A DNA stretch of 58,340 bases from Bremia lactucae (GCF_004359215.1 NC_090628.1:989737-1048076); one strand, 5' to 3'. Numbered from the stretch's first letter, positions 1 to 11,127 are shown. The notes: a model not told the origin generated them from the sequence alone. Translations and numbers: made by a program.

Positions 1-913
1 ACTACACGGGATGCCCGAGTCCATAGTATCGGACGGGGATCCACGTTTTACGTCTGGTTTTTGGCGACATGTGTTCGAGCTGCTAGGTAGCAAGCTCCAC
101 ATTTCGATCGAAGTTCATTTTCCAGACCGATGGCCAAACAGAACGTGCCAATCGGGTCGTGGCGGATTGCTTACGCACTATAGCAACTCCTAAAGAGTGG
201 AGCAAGCAATTGCCCTATGTAGAGCTCGCTATAAATAACTGTTTCCACGCCAGTAGGGTTGAGCCTCCGTTTTATATTAACGAAATGCGCCATCCTCGTA
301 CCCTAGTCTCGTTTGTGCGCAGCACGAGTCTTAGTGGGGGAGGCCTCTCACTATGCTCGGTGCGAAAGAGGGACATAGTTTCGTCAATATGACGATGAAC
401 CATGACGGTCATCTCGAAGACTGAAACTTGCCCTAGTGACTCTTCCAGTTTAGCAGTGGTCAATAAAACTACGCCTTATGACCGACCTTTTGGCAGTATC
501 ATAGGCGATTTTGATGCTAAAAGCGTGAGCGAGATGAGCTATTAGCCATCACACAAAAAGTCCGTGACGCAATGGCAAGCGCACAGGACAAGCAAAAAGA
601 ATATGCGGACCGAAATGGTCGCAAAAATAATGAACGCTTTAGAGTGGGAGAAAAAGTACTATTAAGTACTGCTACCCTACCTAAAAATGCAATTTCTGTA
701 CTACCTGGAGGTACTACGAAGTTGTTGCCGCGTTTCATTGGCCTCTTTACGGTGGTAGAAGAGGTTGGAGACCTAAATTATAGGCTCACTCTTCCCCCGT
801 ATATGAAGACGAACCCCGTATTTTATGTCGGTCGACTGAAACGGTATGTAGACCCAAATGAGATCACATATCCCCATCTGGCTAAGGAGACCGATGGTGA
901 CGCCGACTGTTAG
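1..913 (+). pseudogene. Integrase core and pol C-terminal domain fragment (A1)
   Basis: Translation in three consecutive frames gives a Ty3/gypsy integrase core: an SDGDPRF block at about 29-49 (second catalytic Asp), then a degraded glutamate block near 120-150, then the ELAINN/HPRTLVSFVRS segment at 220-320. A further open piece (572-913) gives the pol C-terminal domain with RFRVGEKVLLST and the FYVGRLKRY motif typical of the chromo/SH3-like tail. The enzyme would join element cDNA to host DNA in the nucleus. Frame changes near 120-190 and 390-570 make it non-functional. Copy A2 holds the same domains at 28280-29260. Confidence 0.85.
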
Positions 914-928
914 TCGAGCGTCGTTCGG

Positions 929-2408
929 GTGAGGGGGACGGTGAAGGCGAAAAGCTATCGGACCGACCCCTCCCACCACGAACAGGACTTGGAGAGCGAG
1001 GGACATCACGCGACTAACGTGAATCCCTCAGCATATTTGTCTGAAAGAGGTTCAAGCGAGTCTTCAGGCGTTCATAACCCTGACGAGCCTTCGGTCGGAC
1101 ATCAACGAGATCCAAGGTCAGTCGTGAGACTTGATCATCGAGATCCGCAATACGTCGTTCAGCAGCGCTAACGCCTGTGACTGAACGGACGAAGGTAAGG
1201 CAGCCGCGAGTAGGTAGGCGAGATCGCCACTTCTATCGGGCTCCGCTCGCACTGATGGAGCGGCTGGGAATCAACGCTTCCTTGTTGGAAGGTTGCTTGC
1301 CCACCGCTCCATGGGGCATAGTATCAGATCCTCATCCAATGAAAACTTACCGGAAGCGTTTCGACTCTTGGTAACCGATCGATACCCTACGTATTGATGT
1401 GCTCGGCTTGGTGGCTGCCTATGAAAAGGAGCACCAGCTCAGGCCTCGCTAGTCTCAAATGGACTAGCAGAAGTAGCGTTGTGAGAAGAAACACGGGGTA
1501 CAGTACCGCCCATGATTTCTTTCCCAAGCAAGCAGGCAATTTATTCGCTGAGACCGCTGTTTCATCGCATCGTAAGGCGGTGGAAAGCAGCACGTGAATC
1601 CCGCCTCGTATTGGTCAAGCACTTCATTTAAACGCAACACGACCGGGATCAGAGAAATACGTCCGATCGATCTGAATTTTCCATGAATACAATACACCAT
1701 AATAATTATGAGCGTCAAGAATAGCGCGGGTCTTGGAGCGACGCTCTCCGCCCGCTGGTACGAGGCCCATGAGATAGAGGGGCGAAAGTGATATGCCACC
1801 CGTCCCATAGCCACGTTTGATACGACTGGCTTGTGACACCGGCTGATCACGCTCAGGTGTCGTCGACGGAGGTTTAGGCTCAGGTTCCTCTATGTCAGAA
1901 ACATTATGGATAATGGTCTAAGTATAAGACGTTGAAGTTTCACCCAACGGAAAAGTATTTGCCCTTCTATAAGAAGTGCTTCATTTATGGTCGCTGCGCT
2001 AGCTGAAGAGATAGCATTAGTATTATTGCTGCCTCTATACTGGTTGAGATGGGAGACCACTGGATGGGCGTTAAAGTTCCACCACGCTCCTCATCATTAC
2101 TACGTGGAGAATGAGTCGACCTTTTGTAATCGACATAGAGCGGCGGATCTACATCCGCACTGTGTAAGTGAGATGGATCCTCAAGCCCATTCAATGCGGC
2201 ACTGGGCACCAGCGGCGTGTTAACGCGGCGCGTGCACTTCGCGCGTGGTTAGTTGGGCGTCTTTGGAGACGACCCACCTCCTTTGCCTCTTTTTGGTGGC
2301 ATGTGTTTGCACCGTGTAAGACACTGGTACCCACAGAGAATAATAGAATTTAGAAGCGCGTAAAGCAGCTCGCTGTTTCTCCATGCAAAATGTAAAGTTG
2401 TTTCTCAT
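929..2408 (-). pseudogene. Antisense ORF remnant of GypA (copy A1)
   Basis: Between the pol end and the 3' LTR the readable protein lies on the strand opposite to pol. Fragments include an N-terminal piece starting near 2408, a segment with VDPPLYVDY near 2110-2140, and one with DAHNYYGVL near 1700. These match the equivalent minus-strand frame of copy A2 in order and wording. Stops and frame changes break it here. The protein family is not recognised. See the finding on conserved antisense frames. Confidence 0.55.
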
Positions 2409-2420
2409 AGGTGGGTATGG

Positions 2421-2967
2421 TGTAACAGGCTAAATTTACGCTATGTTACCCAATCCTTCTTAAGTACGCTTTGTAAACTTAAGGGGATGGTCAATTACTT
2501 AAGTGAAGTAATTAGACGCACCACTCGGGTGTGGTTCTCATTGTGACCCACCTTTCTGTTTGCGATGCTCATGGGTGCATTCACATTAGGGACGACGCCT
2601 ATCGTCATCCGTGATGACGGCTAGCGTCATTCAAGATACGAGGTATTTAGAATACTACACTCGCAATAAATATCAGTATCTATTGATAGAGATGGCATTT
2701 GTGATTGGTAAAATATATTTATAGCTAATATGATTAAATATAAATCAGCCTGAAAACTAGTTCATAGTTCACAAGTGCGCATGTCGAGCCGGATTATCGC
2801 TCCCGTGACGTCACCTAAACTAAGGCCCTTAGTGCGTTCGGTGAGGTTGCTTAGGTGCGCAGCAACATCCTCACTACAAGTGGGAGAAGACGGTCAAATC
2901 GCTTCCTCGCTGTGCTAAGGTGTGTGCTTAAGTAAAGCGTGGCGGCTATAAGACGTGCCCGCCTATA
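2421..2967 (+). repeat. GypA 3' LTR (A1)
   Basis: It begins TGTAACAGGC directly after a purine tract (GTGGGTATGG) and ends near CCGCCTATA. It aligns base for base with the LTRs at 23531-24078, 30859-31378, 42958-43484 and 43681-44163. Shared landmarks are CACTCGGGTGTGG, GATGACGGCTAGCGTCAT and CGCTCGCAATA. This copy carries a full TGACGTCA palindrome near 2804 that the other copies lack. Confidence 0.85.
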
Positions 2968-3074
2968 GTCCTGGTTCGACAAGCTGGTAACGATGCGTGA
3001 CTGGTTTAAAAAGAGGTCCATAGTTGGTTGACTGTATAAGCCGAAGCGTTTGCTAAATAGGCAGTTTTATTTTA

Positions 3075-3720
3075 CTTCTTGTGTCAGGACCCATGTCCTT
3101 GTTGTGTGAAGAGCGCCGCCAAATGCCCTTAGAGAGGCGTTCTCCTGTGGATCCTCATTGAAGATGTACACATTTTCTGATATGCGCGAAGGGATTGGTA
3201 ATTTACAGTTTTCTTTGACAACACAAAACGATCTATTTTCGATTGCCCTTGTCGATGCAAGGATGGGTCTTATTATTCTATCGGATGAGAACCGGAACGT
3301 CCGTCATTGGTTGGGACACGATTTTATATATAATGGGAGGGCGGATACCCTCGCCATGAACGAGATAATTCGCTCGAACTTCTTCTCCTTGCGGTAGTTT
3401 GAGAAGCGCTCGACAAGAAAATGCCTATAAGCATTAAAATCCATTTTTTACCATGAGGAGAAAGATAAACCGAGTCCAATTGAGTCGGGCTAGACATGAC
3501 CACTGTCGCAACTTTTGCCGATTATAAAGGGACTTGTCACATAAACGATAATGACGACGGTAAACGGTCTCTGTATAGATCGGTCGGAAGAGCAAGCAAA
3601 TATTGCTGTTCACTAATTGACGAACAAACTGGTGCACCAAGCTCATTGCGACGAACTGGCTCTTGATCGTCGAAGAAATCCATGCTTTAAAAGATGAGTT
3701 GAAATTGTTGACTCGAGCCG
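3075..3720 (+). pseudogene. Antisense ORF remnant of GypB-old
   Basis: Plus-strand codons at 3090-3113 read DPCPCCVK, matching the DPCPCCV motif of the antisense frames of B1-B4. The stretch around 3262-3345 aligns with the downstream antisense segment of B2 (ATGGGTCT[T/C]AT). The rest is heavily decayed. Retention of the double-cysteine motif in such an eroded copy is one reason to think this strand once coded for protein. Confidence 0.5.
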
Positions 3721-3840
3721 TTAAGTATTTTACCCGGGACGATCATCTTCGGCGGTTGCCTTAGACTGCACCGGTGTGCTTCGAACCTGGAAGACGCCTC
3801 TTGCTGGTAGTACGGGCGAAGACGTCCGACAGAAAAGTTT

Positions 3841-5000
3841 AATTAGCTCGATCCTTTATGCATTGCCTTGATGGTGCAGTACACGGTTTGGGCCGATATA
3901 CTTGGACAGTAATTTATAACTCCCACATGAGTCACTACCAGTTTAGGAAGATTTACCGGAGGCCGTAGGACTAGATTGTAAGCTTAAAATTTGGGAACGT
4001 TTTGCTCTTCCATTTAAATCAGTGCTCCGTTCCTATCGGTTCACCACATCAGCGACAAAATCCGGCACTTGGCGAACCACCGCTTTTCAGGCCAACAGAA
4101 GTTGTCCTGCTGACTCAGTTTTATTTTAGACATCAAGGCACCCAGTGCGTACCGCGGAGGTATCAGTGTTCTTGTTATTGTCGATGCTGAGAATATTAGC
4201 ATCGTTAGCCTTAAAGTCCGGAATTTTTTGCTATTACTAATTTTGGCTTTTATTAATGTTGAATAAATCAACTTTGATATCTTTCGTACTGACTGTTGAA
4301 TCAATGCGTGATCAGCAAGAGTTATTTCATTTTTGCGGGAGCGAGTCCCTCCGCCCATTGAGTTCGTGTCACTCTTACATAAGTTGGCTATGCATGGACG
4401 GCGCAACCTATAATCGAAGAACGGTGTAAGATTTATGATCTATGCACCGAATTGTTGATGGCAAATTCTGTCATCGATAGGAACTTATTCCAGCCGGAAA
4501 AGGGATGGACATATTCTAGAACCATCTCTTCGTTGACACGATTTGCGCGTTATGTTATAGTGAGATGATTACGACTCCACCGTGAATCGGAGATCTCGAT
4601 CCAAATCAGTTCACGAGGAGTCAAATGAAGTCGAAATGTCGTGTCACAAAACACGAGGACAATCGTTGGCTTTAATCGACTCCGAGGCTGCAACAATAGT
4701 AAATATATTGCTGAGACGATCTGCAATCAGAAAAGTACCATTTTTCTTGTGAGGGGCTGCGGGAATACACAAGACGAAGTCCATAGAGACGGATTGCCAA
4801 TTCTCTGTCGGAATAAGGACTAGACAAACGAGTTGACAAACCTCGCAAGCACAAATTTACTTGCGCAAGAATAAATACTGCGAGACTAGTAGATTTCGCG
4901 ACGTACTATGAGATAAGTCCTTTCTCGTCCGCGTTGCCCACTTATAGATGTATTGTAACACTCATTTATCATGTGTAAACACAAACTACTATGAGTAGAA
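3841..5000 (-). pseudogene. Integrase and pol tail remnant (GypB-old)
   Basis: The minus strand aligns with the pol C-terminus and integrase core of B2 (33660-34640). Landmarks include the block at 3850-4020 matching the VVTNVGSSKLLPKFIGPF region, the block at 4390-4490 matching the area after the integrase glutamate, and 4560-4850 matching the catalytic-Asp segment. The frame is broken throughout. A hairpin near 4182-4204 sits where B2 has a different but also fully paired hairpin. Confidence 0.6.
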
Positions 5001-6440
5001 AAAACGACACGAGGTGTGTCGCAAGCAATGGCTATATATTACACTCGACTATTGCGTGCTGTGTACCGATCTGATGCAGATCAATACAAATACGACAAAT
5101 CATTTAAGATGTGATGTGCTGGAGATCTAAGGTGATCTATCAAACAATTAAAATCCTTATGTTTTAATAGGCTTTTCTAACATCTGCAAGTAATGTTGAC
5201 GACTGAAAACTTGTATTTGTAGTTGCAAAAATAGGCTTATTCTCACTGTAAATTTGCGCAGCCGGCTTAAAACAGGCTGGCGCAAAAGGAAATCAGCGAC
5301 GAATTTGAGTCGTCCTGGTTTCTACGCCAAGTAGAAGTTATACTCCCCAAAGAAAGCCGACCATCTCGCGATTCGTAGCGAGAGGTATGGACTGTTTAAC
5401 ACCGTCCAAAAGACGCGTGGTTCGTATAAACAATAAGTGGTCCATCTTCCAAGCGATAGACTTAAAACTGAGCCATCGCACATATCATGGCACGATTATT
5501 ACGCACTGGGTATAGGACCCGCTATTTGAAGCTGGCGCGACGGATACCAGACGACGCACTCTGCGCCGTCAAATCGTATTGCACTAACGCGCTGCCAAAT
5601 GTGAAATCGCTGGCGTCACAGACTCCATATCATGATCTCTCCTGATCCCCAAAATAAGCGATTTTATCAAACTTTACTAAACTCTTCAAGGCATGCTAAC
5701 AATCCGGTTTCCATGAACATTCTATATTTGTTTTAACAAACTAGTAAGTTTTTTTGTCATTTCGGCATGACTAGTGTAATGAACGCTGCTAGGTCGAGAG
5801 ACTTTCGAAATCCCTTAGCTTCGACTGATACAGACCATTCGGAGGCCGCCTTGATCTTTTCAGGATCACAGCGTAGGCTGTGTTCACTAATGATGCACTA
5901 AAGAAGCGCTATTTCGCTTGCAGCAAATATACACTTCTTGAGATTGACGAGCAGCTTGGGCTCACGCATAGGCTTACGAATTTTTCGGATGCGGTTACGT
6001 TGTACTTCTTCAATGTCGGACTTTCATTCATGGCTCGATTGTAACGAAGACAACATCGTAATTACTCGGTGCAAAATCTTGCACTGATCTCAACAGATGA
6101 AGCACACATATGTTGTATGATGCAGGGCATCACTGAGTCCCCGTGAAATAAATACCACCCATAGCCTTCCGCTTGGAAAACAAACGGCTGTGAACGAAAT
6201 GTCATGCTCATACATGAGGATTGAAAAGATGATACTATTTGGCATACCGTCAACGAATACGTCTTTTCTAGGTATCGGCGTTTCAGCCGGAACTATTGCA
6301 GCATTCAATATATTGAATGTGTTCACATTTCGCCACCCTCCTTCTGCTAAACATAAAAGGTCGAAGAGCTATGTGAGAAGGTTGACTTCCTCACGTAGCC
6401 AGCTGCCAAGCGATCCGCAAAGAATTTTCAATTTATAATA
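5000..6440 (-). pseudogene. RNase H and reverse transcriptase remnant (GypB-old)
   Basis: Minus-strand translation around 6326-6200 gives LNAAIVPAETPIPRKDVFVDG, a variant of the RT palm-approach block of B3 (LNAATVPAQTLIPRKDV). The segment near 6000-6060 corresponds to the region of the catalytic YFDD motif, but the motif itself is disrupted. The RNase H part (5200-5700) aligns loosely with B3 47800-48280. No functional enzyme can be read. Confidence 0.6.
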
Positions 6441-6613
6441 CATGTTCACGAGGCAATGACCACTGCTATATGAAACAGTTTTCGATTCTGGAATCAGCTC
6501 GCTTTCGTGTCGAGTGCCTTTATCTTAAGGGCAACTCGGTGCCGAGTTAAAAAATATTTCATTTTCGATCAATGTCTTTCAGAAAAAAACATATTAAATT
6601 CAAAGACTTCCGA

Positions 6614-7029
6614 TTATTGAGACGTTGAACGTTCAATCCGAGTCTTCTTAATGTGAACAATTTCGTCAATCGATGGGGTGCTGATAATTCGCTCGTTCTC
6701 AGGAAATACTACTGCCGACCAAACATTGTCCACGTACATATTATCTGTGAAAGGCGAGCAGATCTGATTGACATTGGCATTACGCAGATCACACAAAAAC
6801 CTTTTGATTCGTTTTTTGGCAATTGGGTTAACTCCGCAGTTAATTTTGAAAGCGCTATAAGATCACGTGTATAAGCGCCTACACTTGATCCATTGTTTTC
6901 CAAGACATTCAATGTATCAACTTTATCTTGGGAACTTATTTTCGAAGATAGAGAAAAGGTGAACCTATTTTGATAAATATAGCTTCCTACGTAACGATCT
7001 TCTTTTACTACTGAATTTATTTTCTCCAT
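6614..7029 (-). pseudogene. Protease-RT linker remnant (GypB-old)
   Basis: A minus-strand frame of about 100 codons contains a DTLNVLENNGSSVGAYTRDL segment, matching the linker of B1 (18680-18740) and B3 (49480-49560). It joins protease to reverse transcriptase in the polyprotein. The frame is interrupted, and its upstream end runs into an LTR-like fragment. Confidence 0.5.
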
Positions 7030-7125
7030 AACTAATTATGTATGGCGCCTTCGTGCGCACCGCACAATAGTGTCTTGAAACGATTAATGGGGTTCATTAA
7101 GAACTTATATCAATCAATCAATAGA
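6955..7125. repeat. LTR-like fragment inside GypB-old, second copy at 9650-9830
   Basis: The two stretches share a colinear series of words: ACGATCTTCT, TAACTAA(C/T)TATGT, GGCGCCTTC, GTGCACCGCACAAT, GTGTCTTG, and AATCAATAG. The 9650-9830 copy lies inside the LTR that follows gag, so the inner copy is probably LTR sequence that ended up in the middle of pol. Confidence 0.6.
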
Positions 7126-7372
7126 TGCAAAAAGACTTCGCAATAGTTGCATATTTTGTTGATAGTTAGCAAGATGATCAGCGTGCCATGACCACTTTAC
7201 ATTTTTCTTCAACAAAGAAGAAATGTATACTGTACTTTCGGCATAATTGCGGGAGTTCTTGTGTAGGTACGCCGCTAAACCGAGAAACTTTCGTAGTCTC
7301 ATTACATCGACTGGCACTGACCAATTGGTGACCGCTTTAATCTTATCTTGATCCTGGCGTTCACCGTGTTTA
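7110..7372 (-). pseudogene. Stray RT connection-domain fragment
   Basis: Minus-strand codons give MPVDVMRLRKFLGLAAYLHK, followed by NSRNYAE. This is the end of the gypsy RT / start of the connection domain, as in B3. It lies between linker and protease, which is the wrong place in the element. The proper copy of this segment is at about 5750-5900, so this is a duplicated or nested fragment next to the LTR-like piece. Confidence 0.6.
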
Positions 7373-7435
7373 ACCTACGCTGTACCTATATAAGTCTCTG
7401 CTGTGAACAAAATTTATCAGAATGATTATTATTTC

Positions 7436-8290
7436 CTAAAGTTTTATTTGTGGTGAATCCTCCCCAACTGCTTCTAGCTGTGGTTGCGCTTCCACAGCGC
7501 GGTCCTCTACGATCCACTCTCTAGTCAATCTAGGATTTTCGCACTGTCTCCTACAGATAGGCGACGGACACTTTCCTGGATGTTGCTTATCCAGATGGCA
7601 TCCTTGTTTCATACTACTTGACTTATACGTGTGGTAGAACTTCGACGCTGCCTGTGCTTGTGCACAGCCGTCAAGTTCTAACTCCACAGTGTGTTGGGTA
7701 ATCACACTGAGATATTGTGCAGTCATGCGAACGACCGAACCACAAGTGAGGCCATCGCACTCACTCGTATCACATCCACACGTTTGGAACCGCTCCAAGA
7801 CGTTCATCAATTGGCTCTGATGAACAAGAGACAGGCACCGTCACAGGTTGATGCTGCCAATTTTTACATGGCTCGTACTTTCTGAGCCATGGTAATCCAA
7901 GGATGACATCAATTTATTTTTAAATCAAGTACGATGGTATCATAATCGTACTGTTTACCGTTTAACGTGTATTGCATACCAACGACTCGTTTCTTTACTG
8001 TAACAGATGCGCTTGCTGCTAGGCGCACTGTCATCTTCGTTAAAGAAATATCACGTTCAACGAACTTGAGCCTGCGATCTTCAAGCGATTGGCGTCGAAT
8101 AAAGTTGTTCGACGACCAACAATCGACTAGGGAGTTAAGTGGCAATTTATTTGACACTTTTATTTTCAGGGTGATTAGGTTGACCCCACCTCTTGGGACA
8201 CTTACACACAATATTGTGTGTAAGGAGCATCTTCCGTCAGAAGGCCTGAAAATTCCTTCGACGTTATTTGATCAGTAGGGCGCTCCGCGC
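7436..8290 (-). pseudogene. Aspartic protease remnant (GypB-old)
   Basis: Minus-strand frame 8211-7909 reads LVDCWSSNNFIRRQSLE, the equivalent of LVDCGASNNFIRRQSLE in B1. The catalytic D-S/T-G type triad (DCGA in this family) is changed to DCWS, so the active site is lost. Downstream codons keep the VERDI...MTVRLA segment. In an active element the protease would cut the Gag-Pol polyprotein. Confidence 0.7.
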
Positions 8291-9512
8291 CACCTGACCC
8301 TGACTTTTTTTTGACGATCTGCCTCGCCATTGTGATTTCACAACAGCGTCGGATCCACTTCTTCTACTGTTCCTAGCGGGAGGTCATTTTTCGATCAATT
8401 TTTTTAGACACTGGCCGTGGGGCACTACACTCAAAGGCGTAGCGGCCAATCTTTAGACAACAATTACATTTTTGTAATTGTTTGTAAGTTGAAAAGCGAG
8501 CTTTCTCGCTGTCAACATATGAGAGGTCAATAGGTTCTGAAACTCCAGTTTCTTGTCGTCTCGGAGGACGCTAAGAAAGTTCAAAATTTAAATAAAAATC
8601 GCTCCAGAGTGGACAAAAGCCTGTTTAAGCCTGAAGTTCTCATATTCCGCTATAGAGATCGCTTGGCCGAGCGATTCAAATTCTAGTCGGAACTGGTGGG
8701 TCTTGACAGTAAGAACAGCTACCTGTGTTTATTCATCAATTGGATGACTAACAATACAACTGACCAAGTATCGTGTATGTTGGGCAGAAGTGTGTAGATC
8801 ACGCTTGCCCTGCTTCAAATTCAGGAGCTCGGCTTGAGCTCTGAGTCTGGCTCGTGGCGGCTGAAATGTTTGTCTGAGCCGGGGTATTTAAGACCTTATA
8901 CGACTCAAAGACTAATGAATCATGAAGCTTGAGCCACAAGTCCCAAGATTTGGCACGTCCAGCAAGTTGGACATGCCAAATTTCCCTTTCGTTGCATAAT
9001 CACTGATACGTTGAGCTTCCTAAGCTTCTTTGGCGTCGTCTAATTAGACTAACCATCTCAAAAGGGAGTCGCCTTCGGATGCCTTATACTTAAAGTTTTC
9101 GATCTTTAACTTTCGGCTTGACGCGGAAGCGTCGGCCTATTAGCAGTATGTAAATGCTGCTGTCTCAAGAATTCTAATTGCTAAGCACCCTATTCTCTTA
9201 ACACATCCGCGTCAAGAGAGCCTTGCTGGTGAAGCAAGGCTACTTTCTCTGTGGCCCCTTCGAGTTCGTGTTGCATGAACTCGGCCATGGCCGCATGCTG
9301 TATATTTGTGTTCCGAGTGAACAGCATGGCGCCAGCGGCTGGCAGCCTACGTCTGAAATCATTCGTTCGATCACCCCCCATTCAAGGTCAATCAAATTAG
9401 TAAGAATAACCCTTTCACGCGTTGCGTGATAGCCTTCTCGCGGGGCTTGAAAGCAGTCTCCTTCTTCAATTAACATGTCCAGGTTGTAAAGAACGTGTGT
9501 TGGTCGTTGCAC
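8290..9512 (-). pseudogene. Gag remnant (GypB-old)
   Basis: Minus-strand pieces near 9381-9190 contain MAEFMQHELEGATEKVALLHQQ, matching IAKFIQHELDEMKEKVALLNQQ in B1 gag. The zinc-knuckle region (8440-8500) and the basic tail before protease can be followed as DNA similarity. Many frame breaks. It abuts an LTR at 9534. Confidence 0.65.
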
Positions 9513-9533
9513 GAACTACGAAGTTCTATCAGG

Positions 9534-9840
9534 TGTAACGGGGCACCTTTCCCTGCGTCGAAAGTTCACGTACACAAAGTTACAGAGGAAGGTTTCTTTG
9601 AAGCTAAGAATCTTTAGCTGAAAAGTCTAGGCTAACGCTTTAGAATAGCAAAAAAGTAAAACTGTATTAATATATTTAGTTTCCGACGAAACGATCTTCT
9701 ATCTACTACTGAGCTTATTATGTTAATAACTAACTATGTGTGGCGCCTTCTTGTGCACCGCACAATCGTGTCTTGTAACGATTGGCGGGGTTGATTTTGA
9801 CTTAAATCAACCAATCAATAGCACTAACGTCTTATTGCAT
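9534..9840 (-). repeat. 5' LTR of GypB-old (minus orientation)
   Basis: On the plus strand it starts TGTAACGGGGCACC, the reverse complement of the GypB LTR end, immediately beyond the gag start. It shares CACGTACAC, CAGAGGAAGG and AAACTGTATTAATAT with other GypB LTRs. The right boundary is uncertain because similarity fades after about 9830. Confidence 0.65.
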
Positions 9841-9928
9841 CAATATTAACAAAATTTGTAATATTGAACCTATTAAGTCAAATTAGCTGATAATGAGCCT
9901 TCAGTCCGCTAATGGGCCTCACCTCTCA

Positions 9929-10558
9929 TGTATTAAAATAGTGATTGCATTTGGAAACCTCTGATTGGTTATGGATTGTAAGGTTATACTTTTTATAACT
10001 AACTCTCTTGGTGCCCTTAATTGTTGTAACATAGCCCTCAGCTGCTGCAGCGTGTCGAAGACAGCTTCAGGAGGTTCAGGCATTTGAAGAAGGCTTAATA
10101 TGTCATTTATGGGAGTTTAATTAAGTGGTGATGACATTCAAATAAAAGTAACCTGTATGTATTATCCTTTCCAACGATCATCTTCTTCTACATCAACAAT
10201 TGAATGTCAAGAGCAGCATGCTCAGAATCAAGTACAGGACCGAACGACTCGATATCTTCGATCTGTGGCGCTGCTTGGATTTGCGCTTGCGCTGCTTGAC
10301 AACAGGATTGTGGCCGAGAATGATCAGTCAGTGGCGGGGCTGGAGCCCATGCGCTGACGAAGAAGCGCTGGACCTGCATCCGCTGCTGAAACGTTTTTGG
10401 CGGCCGTTACATGAGCACTGTAAGTTCACTGCACTAACCTCACGTTCCTTGCGGTTACCCACCCTTTGTTGCCGTTTGATGGTTGTGACATAGCCTTTCG
10501 GTAGTGTGAATTCATCTAGCGCGTCACGGGCGTCGTCTACAGGGTCAAACAGCTGTCC
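9929..10558 (-). pseudogene. Two related minus-strand fragments, possibly FAR1/MULE-transposase-like
   Basis: Frame 10558-10328 reads FDPVDDARDALDEFTLPKGY, then VTTIKRQQRVGN, then NLQCS. The spacing of an aromatic start, acidic helix, GY, basic strand and LxCS resembles the N-terminal FAR1-type zinc-binding domain of MULE transposases; this is inference. A shifted frame (10379-10188) continues with a proline/glutamine-rich stretch. About 430 bp to the left, minus codons near 10036-9929 repeat GYVTTIK followed by a basic run, so the unit is duplicated. Neither is intact. Confidence 0.35.
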
Positions 10559-10654
10559 TTAAAGTCGAAGCCTCCCATGTTTTCTTTTAAAGAAGGGGTT
10601 ACTTGACCTCGTAAAAGTCAAATGTAGCTGGCAATAGAACGATGGACAGGGAGG

Positions 10655-10882
10655 TTGCATTTTTATGGTCTAGGAACCATTCAACACCACGGTGGTAATC
10701 AGCTTATCTATATTATTGGTTATTCTGGGATTATGACAACCTTTAATAAAGGTAAAACCACGTTAAGGTGGATGTGCGTTGTGGTCAGCACCATATTTTG
10801 CGATGGATGGAAGTTAGTTCTAAGAAGTATAACCTTACAAACCCTAAGCGGAAACTGTAGACTCATTATTCGCTCCCAATAA
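10655..10882 (+). pseudogene. Plus-strand fragment with similarity to the inverted copy at 9990
   Basis: The words AAGTATAACCTTACAA and a GY...TT...K pattern recur here on the plus strand and at about 9990 on the minus strand. The open frame of 75 codons has no recognised domain. It may be another piece of the same transposase-like debris. 10883-11040 beyond it shows nothing I can call. Confidence 0.25.
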
Positions 10883-11049
10883 TTAATAAAGATGATTATT
10901 TGGACTTCTTTGCATATTTCCTATCATATAGCATAATATTAATTATTACGATCTTAGGAAATAATACTGATGTAACGGACCAGCTCCTGTGCTATCATAT
11001 CGTCTACTATCTTAGCACAATAAATATTCTTTGAAGCAGAACTATTAAA

Positions 11050-11127
11050 GATTCGTTAGTTCTGGTCAAAAGCGTGGCTACGAGTAAAATGAGTCCTAGC
11101 CACGCTTTTGAATAAAATTAACGAATT
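11050..11127. repeat. Long imperfect hairpin with a 14-bp perfect core
   Basis: Positions 67-80 of this block (11067-11080, CAAAAGCGTGGCTA) pair perfectly with 11097-11110, leaving a 16-nt loop. Flanking bases ATTCGTTAGTT and AATTAACGAAT extend the pairing imperfectly to about 31 bp. It stands alone between debris and the effector candidate. It could be a miniature inverted-repeat element, a structured RNA or a transcript end. Confidence 0.7.

Larger units (their letters stand above)
1..2967 (+). mobile_element. GypA copy A1: 3' half of a Ty3/gypsy LTR retrotransposon
   Basis: The piece runs from the integrase core through the pol C-terminus, an antisense frame, a purine-rich tract and one LTR. 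It is closely similar along its length to 28290-31378 (copy A2), which has the same order. The window starts inside the integrase, so the 5' part lies outside. Several frame breaks are visible, so this copy is dead. GypA is a label used only here. Family assignment rests on the integrase/RT types and the integrase-after-RNase-H order seen in A2. Confidence 0.88.
2990..9840 (-). mobile_element. GypB-old: decayed minus-strand Ty3/gypsy element
   Basis: Reading the minus strand from right to left gives an LTR (9534 onward), gag (9512-8290), protease (8290-7430), linker, RT, RNase H, integrase, pol tail, and then the antisense frame remnant (3075-3720, plus strand). Each block is recognisable by comparison with B1, B2 and B3 but carries many frameshifts and indels. 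It is much more diverged than the other GypB copies, so I treat it as an older lineage. No 3' LTR is visible at the left end, where it abuts the A1 LTR. Confidence 0.75.

Noticed and set aside
2800..2815. TGACGTCA (CRE-type) site in the A1 LTR as a family promoter element
   Set aside because: Other GypA LTRs lack it, so it is probably a chance change in one copy.
4041..4406. 121-codon minus-strand frame as a separate gene
   Set aside because: The DNA aligns with the pol tail/integrase boundary of other GypB copies, so it is decayed element sequence.
9840..11040. tRNA or other structural RNA genes
   Set aside because: No cloverleaf with A and B boxes was seen here or elsewhere in the window by eye.
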